NCBI GenBank assembly: GCA_965226245.1
Contig: CBDDCL010000015.1
Location: 1,178,001-1,242,000, forward strand
DNA length: 64,000 nucleotides
Direction of reading: 5' to 3'
Source: CBDCYS01 sp965226245
Lineage (GTDB): Bacteria; Acidobacteriota; Terriglobia; Bryobacterales; UBA6623
The notes below the pieces were generated by a model. It did no database searches and was not told where the DNA came from. It was given only the letters and a program-made list of their open reading frames with translations. The position numbers were made by a program, and so were the translations under genes. This document shows, piece by piece, positions 1 to 8,965 of the stretch. The stretch's first letter is position 1, and every line of letters begins with the position of its first letter.

Positions 1-1128
1 CGCCACTCCAACGAACGTGAGGGCGCCAACGAGCAGAATGTCGGGGTCTTTGGAAGGGACCTCGTCCTCCAGCCGTTCGGCGGGGAGTTCGGGCAACTTC
101 GCGCCACGTTTCGCCGGTCTCACCTTCCTCAGTTGGGAGACCCTGGTCGTTGAATTCGCCACCGCGGTCGCCGGTTTTGCCGCAGCCCGGCGTGCTGCGG
201 CGGACCGGAGTTTCCTTTTGGCCGGCGGCGTTTCCGTTTTCTCTGTTTCAGGCGCCGAGGATTTGCGCATCGCGGGCCGCTGACGGGCGGATCGCTCGTC
301 TTGCCGGGTTAGCGGGGCGTCTTGCAGAGCGGTGCGGAACTTCATCGCCGACTGGAACCGCTCGGTAGGGGCCTTTGCAAGAGCGTGCAGGATGATGTTG
401 TTCAGCTCACTCGATAGTTCCGGATTGAGTTCGACCGGCGGCAGGGGTTCTTTCTCGACATGCGCCTGCATGACCTCGAACTGGCTTTTTGAGACGAACG
501 GTTTCTGTCCGGCCGCCAGTTCATAGAGAATGACGCCGATGGAGTAAATGTCCGTTCTCTCGTCGAGGGTTGTGATGCCCTTCACCTGCTCCGGTGAAGT
601 GTAGTCCACGGAACCGACCACGGTTCCGGTCTGAGTCAGGCTCGGGTCCGCGTACATCTTCGCGAGACCGAAGTCGCTCAGCCTCAACTGGTTCTCCTCG
701 GTAATGATCATACTGGAGGGGCAAATGTCGCGGTGAACAACGCCGTGCGCATGCGCGTAGACCAAGGCGGACAGAGCCTGGCAGATGTAGTCCGCGGCGT
801 CCTTGATTGGGAAGGGACCCAGCTTGGCAAGCTGCGCGACCGTCGATCCCTCCACCAACTCGGTTGTCATGACGAGCTGATCGTCGAGCGACATGGCGTT
901 ATAAAAAGAAACAATGTTGGGATGTGATAGGCGTGCCCGGATGTTGACTTCCCTAAGAAACCGGTCGATGCGCTGCTGGTCTTCCTGTAGTTCCTTCGGA
1001 AGGACTTTGAGCGTTTCCAGCCTTCTTACGAGGACGTTGCGGACCTTGTATGTGACGCCGCTCTCGGAAGTGTCGAGCACGGCCAAGAATTCATAGCCGC
1101 CAGCGGTCTGTCCGATCTCGAACTTCAT
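1..1128 (-). CDS. PknB-like Ser/Thr protein kinase, 3' end outside window
   Basis: The frame opens with ATG at 1128 and stays open to base 1, giving 376 visible codons. It is a Hanks-type kinase: the ATP-binding Lys is near residue 41 (ETLKVLP), the catalytic Asp is in VVHRD near residue 133, and DFGLAK follows near 152. The catalytic-loop positions that are normally Lys and Asn read Cys and Ser (HRDICPSS), so activity may be weak or altered. After the kinase domain comes a Lys/Ala/Pro-rich linker, and the last visible residues (ILLVGALTFVGVA) look like the start of a membrane anchor. It is a tandem paralogue of the gene at 1485-2567, with which it shares the start MKF and overall layout. Family assignment is firm; substrate is unknown. 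Confidence 0.85.
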   Translation of the reverse strand, partial: MKFEIGQTAGGYEFLAVLDTSESGVTYKVRNVLVRRLETLKVLPKELQEDQQRIDRFLREVNIRARLSHPNIVSFYNAMSLDDQLVMTTELVEGSTVAQLAKLGPFPIKDAADYICQALSALVYAHAHGVVHRDICPSSMIITEENQLRLSDFGLAKMYADPSLTQTGTVVGSVDYTSPEQVKGITTLDERTDIYSIGVILYELAAGQKPFVSKSQFEVMQAHVEKEPLPPVELNPELSSELNNIILHALAKAPTERFQSAMKFRTALQDAPLTRQDERSARQRPAMRKSSAPETEKTETPPAKRKLRSAAARRAAAKPATAVANSTTRVSQLRKVRPAKRGAKLPELPAERLEDEVPSKDPDILLVGALTFVGVA

Positions 1129-1317
1129 GGGCAGAGTGCTCTTTATGCTCATCGGTTGCCGTGCCCTTTCATCTAAAAATCTAGGGTGCTCGACAGGAGC
1201 CTCCCACATGAGCGTATGCCGCTATACCTGCGATGTAAATCGAGGACCTATACCAATGTCCTACGATACTATACCTGACAAGATCTCCACCAAACACCCT
1301 ACCGGCAAATGATTGCA

Positions 1318-1463
1318 CGATAAGCCCGCCATCACTTCGTCGCGCTTGCTCGCCGTGCTCACCTTATTGTCAAGTACGCCTCCACTCGTCAAGCGGCGCC
1401 GCCTGGTAGTACTGATGGGCCTCTCACGCACTTCGCCTCGGCACGCGGTGAGAAAAGCGGGTT
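1318..1463 (+). repeat. Dispersed intergenic repeat, family R5, copy 1
   Basis: This sequence matches 8806-8962 in the same orientation and 33038-33213 inverted. The shared core reads as tcgttgcgcttgctcgc-like text, and the right end is ggtgagaaa followed by gcggg. The other two copies also carry ttctcacc at their left end, so the family has short inverted ends; this copy seems shortened at the left. It lies between the two tandem kinase genes. The rest of 1129-1484 holds no recognisable gene. Confidence 0.6.
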
Positions 1464-1484
1464 AGCCCGGGGTTAGCCCGCAGG

Positions 1485-2567
1485 TTAGCCCCAGGGCCAC
1501 AACAAATTCTGTAAGGCCTTGGACCACGAAACCTTGTTTTTCTTCCGTGGCCCAACGGCTCTCATTCGCAAGGGCTTCGTGACCTGCTGGGGAGCCGCTG
1601 ATCCAGCCGGCTTGGTCTGTTTGAGTGGGAGTGAGGCGGCTGAAGAGTCAGCGGTCTGCGCTTCCGATGTTGGCCGCGCAGCCGCCATGCTCTCGGCCCG
1701 GGGAGATGGGCCGGGCGCCCCGCCCCTCTGTTGAGGTGGCCCCTGTGTCCGCGGCGCGCCCTGAAGAGCGGTTCGGAAGCTGGCCGCCGACTGGAAACGC
1801 TCGCTGGGGTTCTTAGCCAGCGCTTTTAGGATGACATTGCTCAGTTCATGGGACAGTGCCGAGTTGAGTTCATCTGGAGCCGGCGGCCTTTGCTCGACAT
1901 GCGCCCGCATGATCTCGAATTGGCCCTTCGCCGCAAAGGGCTTCCACCCCGTCACCAGCTCAAAGAGAATGACGCCCATGGAGTAAATGTCGCTTCTCTC
2001 ATCCAGCCTCGTCTCTCCCTTCACCTGCTCGGGCGAGGCATATTCCGGCGCCCCGAGCGCCGTGCCGGTTTGCGTCAGCCGCGGATCGATGTACTGCTTT
2101 GCCAGCTCAAACTCGCCCAGCTTGAGCTTGCCCTGTGGGGTAATAATCACGCACGACGGCGTAAGGTTACGGTGGACGACTCCGTTGGCGTGCGCGTAGA
2201 CCAAAGCGGACAATGCCTGGCAAACGTAGTTGACTGCTTCCTTAAGGGGAATGGCGCCGCGCCGGAAGAGCTGCTCCAAAGTCGATCCCTCGATCCACTC
2301 GGTCGTCATCACAATCCGGTCTCCTAGCGGCATTGCGTTGTAGAAGGAAACGATGTTGGGATGCGACAGCCGCGACCGAATGGCGACCTCCCTATGAAAT
2401 CGCTCGACCAGTTGCTCGTCTTCCTGCGATTTGCCCGGCAGAACCTTGAGCACCTCCAGCCGATGCATGAGAACGTTGCGGACCTTATACTTGACGCCCG
2501 TCGGGGAGGCGCCGAGAACGGCCACAACTTCATAGCCGCCGACGGTCTGCCCAACATCGAATTTCAT
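1485..2567 (-). CDS. PknB-like pseudokinase
   Basis: The protein has 360 residues and a complete kinase fold with a Lys at the usual ATP-binding position (EVLKVLP). The catalytic loop reads VVHRNLTPS, with Asn in place of the catalytic Asp, and the metal-binding DFG motif reads EFE (KLGEFELAK). With both aspartates gone, phosphotransfer is not expected. It lies directly downstream of the paralogue at 1-1128, which keeps HRD and DFG. The APE-type segment (APEYASPEQVKG) and the rest of the C-lobe are conserved, so the fold is probably kept. The C-terminus is a Pro/Ala/Gln-rich tail ending in LLWPWG, with no clear membrane helix. A scaffold or regulator role, perhaps on the neighbouring kinase, is inference. 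Confidence 0.85.
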   Translation of the reverse strand: MKFDVGQTVGGYEVVAVLGASPTGVKYKVRNVLMHRLEVLKVLPGKSQEDEQLVERFHREVAIRSRLSHPNIVSFYNAMPLGDRIVMTTEWIEGSTLEQLFRRGAIPLKEAVNYVCQALSALVYAHANGVVHRNLTPSCVIITPQGKLKLGEFELAKQYIDPRLTQTGTALGAPEYASPEQVKGETRLDERSDIYSMGVILFELVTGWKPFAAKGQFEIMRAHVEQRPPAPDELNSALSHELSNVILKALAKNPSERFQSAASFRTALQGAPRTQGPPQQRGGAPGPSPRAESMAAARPTSEAQTADSSAASLPLKQTKPAGSAAPQQVTKPLRMRAVGPRKKNKVSWSKALQNLLWPWG

Positions 2568-3141
2568 TGCCAGAGTGCTTTCCTTGGCTCGTCAGTTACC
2601 TTGTCTGTCCACTGCTGACTCTCGGATCATTTGGCAACCCTGCCTCTAGCGTATCGTATGCCGTCGCGCCGGCCTGCGTAAACGGAACACCAGTACTAAT
2701 GTTCAGAGGTCTATAACCGGCGAGATTGCCTCAAACCATCTTAACTCGGACGAACAGCGGTCAAACGGAGCTTCATCACCGCCTTGGATCTGTCCTCCCA
2801 GCGGCAGAGCGGTTTAATCTAACGGTACGGGGCGCTCCGAACGCCAATGGTTGATCGAAGAATTGGGATGCCAGGGCTGCCCCCGTTAGGAGAGGGTGCG
2901 CATCAAGTAAAGCACCCGTTCAGTCCCGTCGATGCTCTCGGTGCGTTCCAAGGAGAAACATTGTTCGTAAGTCCATGTCGAAGCCGAGCGTTCGCTTCAT
3001 CGAGTATGTGAGCGGCTACAGAAATTCTCTTCGTACTTGTCGACTCTTGGTGAGAAGAGTTCCGCCCAGGAGTTCGCCAGCATTCGGTTCGCCAGTGATA
3101 CCGCTTCTGGTTTTTCTTTCACCTTTGAGCGGAAACTAAAT
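2568..3141. other. Stretch without recognisable gene
   Basis: Neither strand holds an open frame that looks coding, and no RNA gene or strong repeat was recognised. The stretch holds the upstream region of the pseudokinase gene. Confidence 0.5.
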
Positions 3142-3404
3142 ACTCCATTCTCGTAGAACCGCTACTACTTTCACACGACACTCTGGTCGGCGCTCCCCGG
3201 AAGCGCAACGATATCCGGCGGCCGCTGCCGGAGGTCTCGATGAATGTGATCGAAGCATTCGAGAGCCGTCTTGCGGCGGAAGAGTCAAGTGTTCGGCTGG
3301 CGCGCGGGGGCTCCGCCGCCCTAACGCTCAAGGCTAGCTCCATTCCTGAAGACGCCCCGTTGCGTCTGGCAAACGCGCCGAAGGGTGTAGCGTGGAAGCG
3401 CTAG
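3142..3404 (+). pseudogene. Possible 3' remnant of a secreted-protein gene
   Basis: An open stretch of about 87 codons ends at 3402-3404 with LANAPKGVAWKR. The only ATG is at 3240, about 54 codons before the end. The sequence (SAALTLKASSIPEDAPLRL) resembles the C-terminal beta-sandwich tails of large secreted proteins of this phylum. No upstream part of such a gene is present, and the IS3 element begins 28 bp further on. It may be the tail of a gene lost by rearrangement. The family is not identified and the call is weak. Confidence 0.25.
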
Positions 3405-3491
3405 CCGGACGGCGTTGGGCGGCAACTGGAGTTGCCCCCAAAAGTGAGACAACCAGTTTAGACTCAAAATCCATTGAACGGAGGATGGGTG

Positions 3492-3854
3492 ATGAGTTTG
3501 TCTCGACGGAGATTCACGCAAGAATTCAAGTTATCGGCGGTGGAACGGCTGCAACGAGGTGCCTCAGTGGCCGAGGTGGTCCGGACGTTTGAGGTCAATC
3601 CCAACCTGGTGCACCGCTGGCGGCGAGAGTTTCGCCAAGGTCCCGGCAACGCCTTTCCCGGCGAGGGGAAGCGCCGCTGGCAAGAAACGCACACGGCGGA
3701 GCTGGAGCGCAAGGTCGGCCGCCAGACCATGGAGATCGATTTTTTAAAGGGGTGCTTGCAGCGCATCGAACAACAGCGGAAGCTGCAGGCCTCGACTGGA
3801 AAACCGTTGTCGGCCACCAGATCCGGCAACAAGTCCAGGAGCCGCCGCCGATGA
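3492..3854 (+). CDS. IS3 OrfA, helix-turn-helix transposase subunit
   Basis: The start at 3492 has a GGAGG ribosome site seven bases upstream. The 120-residue protein has the IS3/IS911 OrfA helix-turn-helix (RRFTQEFKLSAVERL then VHRWRREF) in its first 50 residues and a leucine-zipper-like stretch after it (ELERKVGRQTMEIDFLKG). It binds the IS ends and is fused to OrfB by frameshifting to make active transposase. OrfB begins before this frame ends and is offset by -1. Confidence 0.9.
   Translation: MSLSRRRFTQEFKLSAVERLQRGASVAEVVRTFEVNPNLVHRWRREFRQGPGNAFPGEGKRRWQETHTAELERKVGRQTMEIDFLKGCLQRIEQQRKLQASTGKPLSATRSGNKSRSRRR
3740..3746 (+). promoter_or_regulatory. Candidate -1 ribosomal frameshift site (TTTTTTA)
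   Basis: In the OrfA frame the codons at 3741-3746 are TTT TTA, preceded by T, which forms the slippery heptamer T TTT TTA. A -1 slip here enters the OrfB frame with no intervening stop, giving a fused OrfAB. This matches the known control of IS3-family transposase. No downstream pseudoknot was worked out. Confidence 0.75.
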
Positions 3855-4702
3855 GCGTCCAGCGGATGTGTCAGCTGGCAGAGCTGCCGCGCGCCAGCTT
3901 CTACCGCTGGCAACCTGGCAAGCAAAGGCCCGATCCGGACCTGGAACTGCGCGACACGATCCAGCGCATCGCCCTGGAGTTCCCCAGCTACGGACGGCCG
4001 CGCATCACCGCCGAGTTGCGGCGCCGCGGCTGGGTGATCAATCCCAAGAAGGTGCAGCGCATTCTGCGGGAGGACAATCTGCTGTGTTTGCGGCGGCGGA
4101 AATTCGTGCTGACCAGCGACTCGCGTCACGGGCTGACCGTCTATCCCAATCTAGCCCGCGAGAGGGTCCTGAGCGGCCTGGACCAGCTCTGGGTGGCTGA
4201 TATCACCTATATCCGGCTGGCCTGGGAGTTCGTTTACCTGGCGGTGATTCTAGATGCTTACTCGCGGCGGGTGGTCGGCTGGGCGCTCGAAGACACGCTG
4301 GAAGGGAAGCTGACGATCGCCGCGTTGCGGATGGCCCTGCGGCGGCGGCGTCCGGGTGCGGGGCTGGTGCATCACTCCGACCGCGGCGTGCAGTACGCCG
4401 CCAACGGCTACGTCGACTTATTGAAGCAGCACGAAATCACCATCAGCATGAGCCGCAAAGCCAACCCCTACGACAATGCCAAAGCGGAGTCTTTCATGAA
4501 GACGCTGAAGTACGAAGAGGTCTACCGCTCGGAGTACCGCGATCTGGCCGAGGCGCCCGCTTCGATCGGGGGCTTTCTCGAGAAGGTGTACAACGAGAAG
4601 CGCTTGCATTCGGCCTTGGGCTATTGTCCGCCGGCGGAGTTCGAGCAGAACCTGCTTGCCCCGCCAGCAGTTGCGGCGGCAGTGGCGGAAGGAGTTTTCT
4701 GA
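3752..4702 (+). CDS. IS3 OrfB, DDE integrase-type transposase
   Basis: The frame holds the rve integrase core: WVADITYI carries the first Asp, HHSDRGVQY the second, and KAESFMKTLK the catalytic Glu. An HTH_21-like segment (YGRPRITAELRRRGW) precedes the core. The GTG at 3752 is only the first possible start in this frame. The working product is most likely the OrfAB fusion made by slipping at 3740-3746. All catalytic residues are present and the C-terminus (NEKRLHSALGY) is complete. Confidence 0.92.
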   Translation: MLAAHRTTAEAAGLDWKTVVGHQIRQQVQEPPPMSVQRMCQLAELPRASFYRWQPGKQRPDPDLELRDTIQRIALEFPSYGRPRITAELRRRGWVINPKKVQRILREDNLLCLRRRKFVLTSDSRHGLTVYPNLARERVLSGLDQLWVADITYIRLAWEFVYLAVILDAYSRRVVGWALEDTLEGKLTIAALRMALRRRRPGAGLVHHSDRGVQYAANGYVDLLKQHEITISMSRKANPYDNAKAESFMKTLKYEEVYRSEYRDLAEAPASIGGFLEKVYNEKRLHSALGYCPPAEFEQNLLAPPAVAAAVAEGVF

Positions 4703-5112
4703 GGCATGGGGAAATCTTTCGATCCGATAGGGGTGGCTGGGGGGATGCGGGACGCAAAGCTGTGCAACTCTACGCCCCGCCCCATCGTCTCGATGAGTTT
4801 CCAGTTGGTTATTCCTTGGCGGGTTGCGCTCCCGCAGAGCCCGCCTCCGCTTCACCAACCGGGAGCTATTATGAAGCAAAGGGCCACCGCTGGCCAGCAA
4901 AAACCAGCGAATGGTCAACTGTGTCTAAACTATTTGTCTCACCCCAGGGGGCAAGCCCATCTCGACGCTTGGCCGGCGTTCTCCAAGCCAGCGAAAACGC
5001 TCACGGCAGCCGCCCCGCCAACAATCTCCCAACACCGCTCAAACCACGGAGGTTTTCCCTTGATGCGATCCAGGAAGCCGCACCACCCGGCGCCCCTGCT
5101 CGCCAAAGCCGG

Positions 5113-7671
5113 TCAAGAATTCTTTTCGTCGGAATAGGGGTAGTAGTAGCCGTAGTCGCGATAGTAGCCGTAGTCGAGGTTGTCGAGGTCGACGCGGTTC
5201 ATGACAAAGCCGAGAAAATGCACGCCGGCCTCGTCGAAGGTTTGCTTGGTCCGCATCAGCGCGCCGGACTCTGTGCTGTCGGAGACGACCATGATGACCC
5301 CTTCCACCATGCGGGAAATCGTGCGAGCATCGGAGAGAACCAGAGAGGGCGGCGAGTCGATCACGATGTGGTCAAAGCGTTTTCCAGCCTCGCGCAGCAG
5401 AGCCGCCAGCCGGGGGGAGTAGAGCAGATCGGAAGCGACGGCGTTGGAGCGCCCGGCGGCCGCCAGCCAAAGCCCGTCGATGCGCGTTCTGGTGACAACC
5501 TGGTCGATCTCCGCCAGTCCCTGCAAATAGTCGGTGAGCCCGGTATCGGTCTCGACATGGAGTTGTTTGGCGCAGTTGGGACGCCTCATGTCCGCATCAA
5601 TCACAAGCACGCGCCGCTTCAATTGAGCCAGGCTGCAGGCAAGATTGAGGCTGACCGTCGTCTTGCCTTCCTGAGGCTGAGAGCTGGTCACGAGGATGCG
5701 CCGCATCGATTCGTCCAACCCCAGCAGAACGGAGCTTCGAAGAGTGCGATAGGCCTCCGACAAGGCGGGCTCGGGCCGCCAGCACATTGCCCCCTCCCGG
5801 TTCGCATCAACCGCATCGGCGCTAATCCCGTTGCGGACGGTCGCATTGGCGGTCCCGTTTTGGCTGGCCGCGTCGTGGCCGGCAGCGGCGAGGCTGGGCC
5901 CTGCATTGACGGGCTGACTTTGGCCGGGCTCAGTTTGACCGGGTTCAGTTTGGCCGGGTTCGGCTTCCAGTACCGGCGCGAGCCGGCACCGTCCCTCCAC
6001 GGGAAGCCCCGCCGCCGGAAGCAAAGGATCGAGCGGCTCGGTGATCACCTTGGCGCAGTCCTTCGAGCGGCCGCGCGGAATCACCGCCAGCAACGACAGC
6101 CCGGTCATGCGCTCAACCTCTTCAGGTGTCCGCACCAGGGTATTCATGTGCTCTTGCACGAAAGCCACCGTGATTCCAAGGAGCAGTCCGCCCAGCAGGC
6201 CGAGTGCGGCATTGAACAGTTGCTTGGGACGGTAGGGGCGTTCGGGCAACTCCGCGCGGTCGAGAATCGCGATGTTGGAAGCGCGCAGGCCGGCCGAGAC
6301 TCCGGCTTCCTTGAGGCGCTGCAACAGTCCTTCGTAGAGCTGCCGGTTGCTTTCGGCATCGCGTTTCAGAATGTCGTACTGGATGAAGTCGGCGCTCAAG
6401 CGGTTGACCAGGGCGCGCTGGTTCAGCACCTCTTTTCGGAGCAACTCTTCCCGCCGCGAGGCCAACTGGAAGGATTCGGTGACGCTGTCAAGAATGCGCT
6501 TCCTTTCGATCGCGAGGGCGGCGTCCAACTGTTCGATCTGCCGCCGCACCCGCTGGACACTGGGATAGCCGGGCGCGAAGGTCACCAGGAGCTGCGAGTG
6601 CTCGCGCTCCAAGCCGGTGAGCGTTGCCTGCAGTTGCTGATACATCTCGCTCGTCAAACTGCCCGGCAGCTCGCCGCCGCGCGCGATGGCGTCCTGAACG
6701 AGCATGTCGCGAGACTGTTCCTGAATCCTGTCGGCCGCGGCCGCGGTGAGCGAGCTCTCAAACTGGGCGAGCTTTTCGGTGGTGATGTTCTTGCGCTCTT
6801 CGACGAATAAAATCGAGTGCCGCGCCGCGTAGTCCGCCAGCTCGCTTTCGCTGGCCTCCAGAGCCGCCTGCAGCGTGGAGAGTTGCTGCTCGAGCCAGCT
6901 CGAGGCTTTCTGGGTCGCATTCCACTTGGCCTCGAGGTTGTGCTCGATGTACTCCTCCGCGAGTGTATCGACAACGCTGGCGGCCAGCGCCGGATAGACG
7001 GACTCAAATGTAACGTCCACCAGGCGGGTTCCCTTGGCGGGATGTATGCCGAGATGATCCAGGTATTCCTCGACGATCGCCGGGTGCACAGCTGCGTCGA
7101 TGTCGCCGGTCTCGCCAGCGGCGGCGTTCGCTCCCTGCGCTTGCGCGGCCGCCAGACTATTTGCCGGCGGAGCCGCCGTGGTCCCGGAATGGAGCCGGAC
7201 GCGAAACTCCGCCCGGTTGTGAAGACCGAGTTTCGCGATCACACGCCGCCCCAGCGCGCGGCTCTTCAACACCTTGTATTGGGTTTCGAGGTAGTCAGGC
7301 TGCTCGGGGAGGCGGCGGTAGTTCTCGTCCAGCTCGGCGATATTGGGTTCCTCGCGGTCGATCTGCAAGGTTCCTCTGGCCCGATAGGTCGGGGTGATCA
7401 CATAGTTGCAGGCCAGCGCCGCGGCAAGCGACAATGCCGTCGCCCAGGCAATGGTTCCGCGGCGCGCGTGAAGGACTCGCCAGTAGTCCCGCAGCGAAAA
7501 CTCAGAGGGCGGCTCGGGCAGCTCGACAGGCGTCTTCGACACTGGCGGAGATGGCGTGAGCGATGAGCCGGCCGCTGCGGGCTTCGGAGCCATCGTCCGA
7601 GCGGGGGGCGCGTCTGAGGCCCCGCTTTGGGCGGTCACGGCGACGGAGACGTTGGACAGGTGGTTATCCAC
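5113..7671 (-). CDS. Exopolysaccharide chain-length / tyrosine autokinase (Wzc/GumC type)
   Basis: This is a cytoplasmic-membrane co-polymerase that sets polysaccharide length and phosphorylates itself on tyrosine. The N-terminal Wzz domain has a transmembrane helix after LHARRGTIAW, followed by a long coiled-coil periplasmic part and a second helix (ALGLLGGLLLGITVAF). The C-terminal kinase domain shows Walker A (PQEGKTTVSLNLA), Walker A' (VLVIDADMRRP) and Walker B (HIVIDSPPS). The tail is a tyrosine cluster (YGYYRDYGYYYPY), the usual autophosphorylation site. Three 15-bp tandem repeats at 5919-5963 encode an EPGQT linker between helix and kinase. The start is uncertain: GTG 7671 is used here and ATG 7593 is the main alternative. 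The wza-like gene lies 58 bp upstream on the same strand, so the two form an export operon. Confidence 0.9.
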   Translation of the reverse strand: MDNHLSNVSVAVTAQSGASDAPPARTMAPKPAAAGSSLTPSPPVSKTPVELPEPPSEFSLRDYWRVLHARRGTIAWATALSLAAALACNYVITPTYRARGTLQIDREEPNIAELDENYRRLPEQPDYLETQYKVLKSRALGRRVIAKLGLHNRAEFRVRLHSGTTAAPPANSLAAAQAQGANAAAGETGDIDAAVHPAIVEEYLDHLGIHPAKGTRLVDVTFESVYPALAASVVDTLAEEYIEHNLEAKWNATQKASSWLEQQLSTLQAALEASESELADYAARHSILFVEERKNITTEKLAQFESSLTAAAADRIQEQSRDMLVQDAIARGGELPGSLTSEMYQQLQATLTGLEREHSQLLVTFAPGYPSVQRVRRQIEQLDAALAIERKRILDSVTESFQLASRREELLRKEVLNQRALVNRLSADFIQYDILKRDAESNRQLYEGLLQRLKEAGVSAGLRASNIAILDRAELPERPYRPKQLFNAALGLLGGLLLGITVAFVQEHMNTLVRTPEEVERMTGLSLLAVIPRGRSKDCAKVITEPLDPLLPAAGLPVEGRCRLAPVLEAEPGQTEPGQTEPGQSQPVNAGPSLAAAGHDAASQNGTANATVRNGISADAVDANREGAMCWRPEPALSEAYRTLRSSVLLGLDESMRRILVTSSQPQEGKTTVSLNLACSLAQLKRRVLVIDADMRRPNCAKQLHVETDTGLTDYLQGLAEIDQVVTRTRIDGLWLAAAGRSNAVASDLLYSPRLAALLREAGKRFDHIVIDSPPSLVLSDARTISRMVEGVIMVVSDSTESGALMRTKQTFDEAGVHFLGFVMNRVDLDNLDYGYYRDYGYYYPYSDEKNS
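5919..5963 (-). repeat. 15-bp tandem repeat, three units, inside the wzc-like gene
   Basis: Three near-identical 15-bp units encode the repeated EPGQT pentapeptide in the linker between the second membrane helix and the kinase domain. Slippage could change linker length without breaking the frame. Confidence 0.85.
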
Positions 7672-7729
7672 GATTGGTTCTAATAGGGCGGCCGGGGCAT
7701 GCCGGGCTGGCGAGTCAAGCAGCCCCGAC

Positions 7730-8722
7730 TCAGCGCCGCCAGATGACCAGACCTGTCGCCATTTGTATGGCCGCATCGGCCGCGCGGCTGAGAGCGTTCT
7801 TCGCGCGGCTGTCGGGGATGAAGAGAATGTCGTTGGTTTCGAGCTCGATGTCCCTCGCTCGCCCTTTGAGAATGTCCCGCACGGCGACGGGAACTTCGAA
7901 TTCTTCCGCGCCGAGCTGGCGGATGATCCGGGACCTCTGCGGTGCGGCGTGCCCCTCGAGACCGGCCGCCAGCGAGATGGCGCGCAGAACGGTGACTTTT
8001 TCCTGGTCCTTGATCGGAAAGCCACCGGGCTGCTTCACGGCTCCCAGCACGTAGACGACACCGGCCTTTGCCACTTGAATCACGTCGTGCGGTTCGATGA
8101 ACGGGTTGTTGACCTCGCCAGGGGCGCCGCTCAGCAGATTGCGAACGAAGACGCGCATTTCTTCTGTTCTTGCGGGGTGGCCGTTGGTGTCCGGCGGGCT
8201 CATAACCTGGACAGGGGGTGGCGATATCGGCAAGTCCAATTCGTCAGAGGCTGGGCGCTGTACGCCAGAACGAGAGATCGTGATCGTCTCGCCAACTTCG
8301 GGCGAGAGGCCACCGGCAATCGCCAGCACATCCAGCAGCCGCCGCCGACCTTGTAATTGATAGACGCCGGGCTGGCGTACCGCGCCCAAAACACTCACGG
8401 GCTGGCTCCGATATTCTTCCACCCGGACGCTGATTTGAGGATCGCGAAGCAGATCCTGGCCATAGAGTGACTTGAGTTTACCCTCGATCTCGGACGTCGT
8501 CAGCCCCTCGACCTCGACTTCGCCGACGAGGGGAAGCGGGAGCGATCCTTGCTGGGTCACGACCGCCGGCTGGCTGAGTTCATCGACTTCGAAAACGGTG
8601 ATCTGGACCACGTCTCCCGGGCCCAGGCGATAAGGGCCACTGACGCCAATTTGGGTCCGAGCTTGAGGCCAGGCGACCAGGGGAGCAACCAACAGCGCCA
8701 TTCCGAGCCGTGAGATCTTCAT
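7730..8722 (-). CDS. Polysaccharide export protein with SLBB domains (Wza/GumB type)
   Basis: The start at 8722 gives a signal peptide (MKISRLGMALLVAPLVAWPQA); frames further upstream run into a dispersed repeat and are not credible. The protein (330 residues) has the Poly_export motif (YRLGPGDVVQITVFEVDEL), then SLBB repeats (PVSVLGAVRQPGVYQL and VVYVLGAVKQPGGFPI). It forms the outer-membrane or periplasmic channel for polysaccharide export. It lies just upstream of the tyrosine autokinase gene, its expected partner. There is no lipobox Cys, so it is probably not a classic Wza lipoprotein. Confidence 0.9.
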   Translation of the reverse strand: MKISRLGMALLVAPLVAWPQARTQIGVSGPYRLGPGDVVQITVFEVDELSQPAVVTQQGSLPLPLVGEVEVEGLTTSEIEGKLKSLYGQDLLRDPQISVRVEEYRSQPVSVLGAVRQPGVYQLQGRRRLLDVLAIAGGLSPEVGETITISRSGVQRPASDELDLPISPPPVQVMSPPDTNGHPARTEEMRVFVRNLLSGAPGEVNNPFIEPHDVIQVAKAGVVYVLGAVKQPGGFPIKDQEKVTVLRAISLAAGLEGHAAPQRSRIIRQLGAEEFEVPVAVRDILKGRARDIELETNDILFIPDSRAKNALSRAADAAIQMATGLVIWRR

Positions 8723-8805
8723 ATGCGCAGTGCCATCCGGAGGCGGATTCACCTCGAATGTGCAATCGACCAGGGTGTTCGCAGGCTTTAGTGGGCTTTT
8801 CTCAC

Positions 8806-8962
8806 CACCTGACGGCCGAAGCACGCGATAGGCCCGCCACTACTTCGTTGCGCTTGCTCGCGGTACTCAACGGACTGTGTCGAGGCGACGTCGGCCCGGA
8901 GGCCGACGCGGCTCGCCAGGAGGCGCGCGCCACGTCGCGCCTCGCCGTTCGGTGAGAAATGC
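8806..8962 (+). repeat. Dispersed intergenic repeat, family R5, copy 2
   Basis: The copy is about 157 bp and begins with ttctcacc and ends with ggtgagaa followed by atgcggg, so its tips are inverted. It shares the internal stretch ttcgttgcgcttgctcgc with 1318-1463 and 33038-33213. It separates the export operon from the nuclease-like gene. Confidence 0.7.
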
Positions 8963-8965
8963 GGG

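Larger units (their letters stand above)
3432..4954 (+). mobile_element. IS3-family insertion sequence, apparently complete
   Basis: The element is 1,523 bp and is bounded by 32-bp imperfect inverted repeats at 3432-3463 and 4923-4954. Both repeats read ttgccccc at the tip, then gtgagacaa and agtttagac. It carries the overlapping orfA and orfB genes in the -1 arrangement typical of IS3. No clear short target duplication was seen next to the tips. The element looks intact and possibly active. Confidence 0.9.

Noticed and set aside
4624..6810. 728-codon open frame on the plus strand
   Set aside because: It is antisense to the wzc-like gene and IS3 end, has no known motif, and its composition is that of a high-GC shadow frame.
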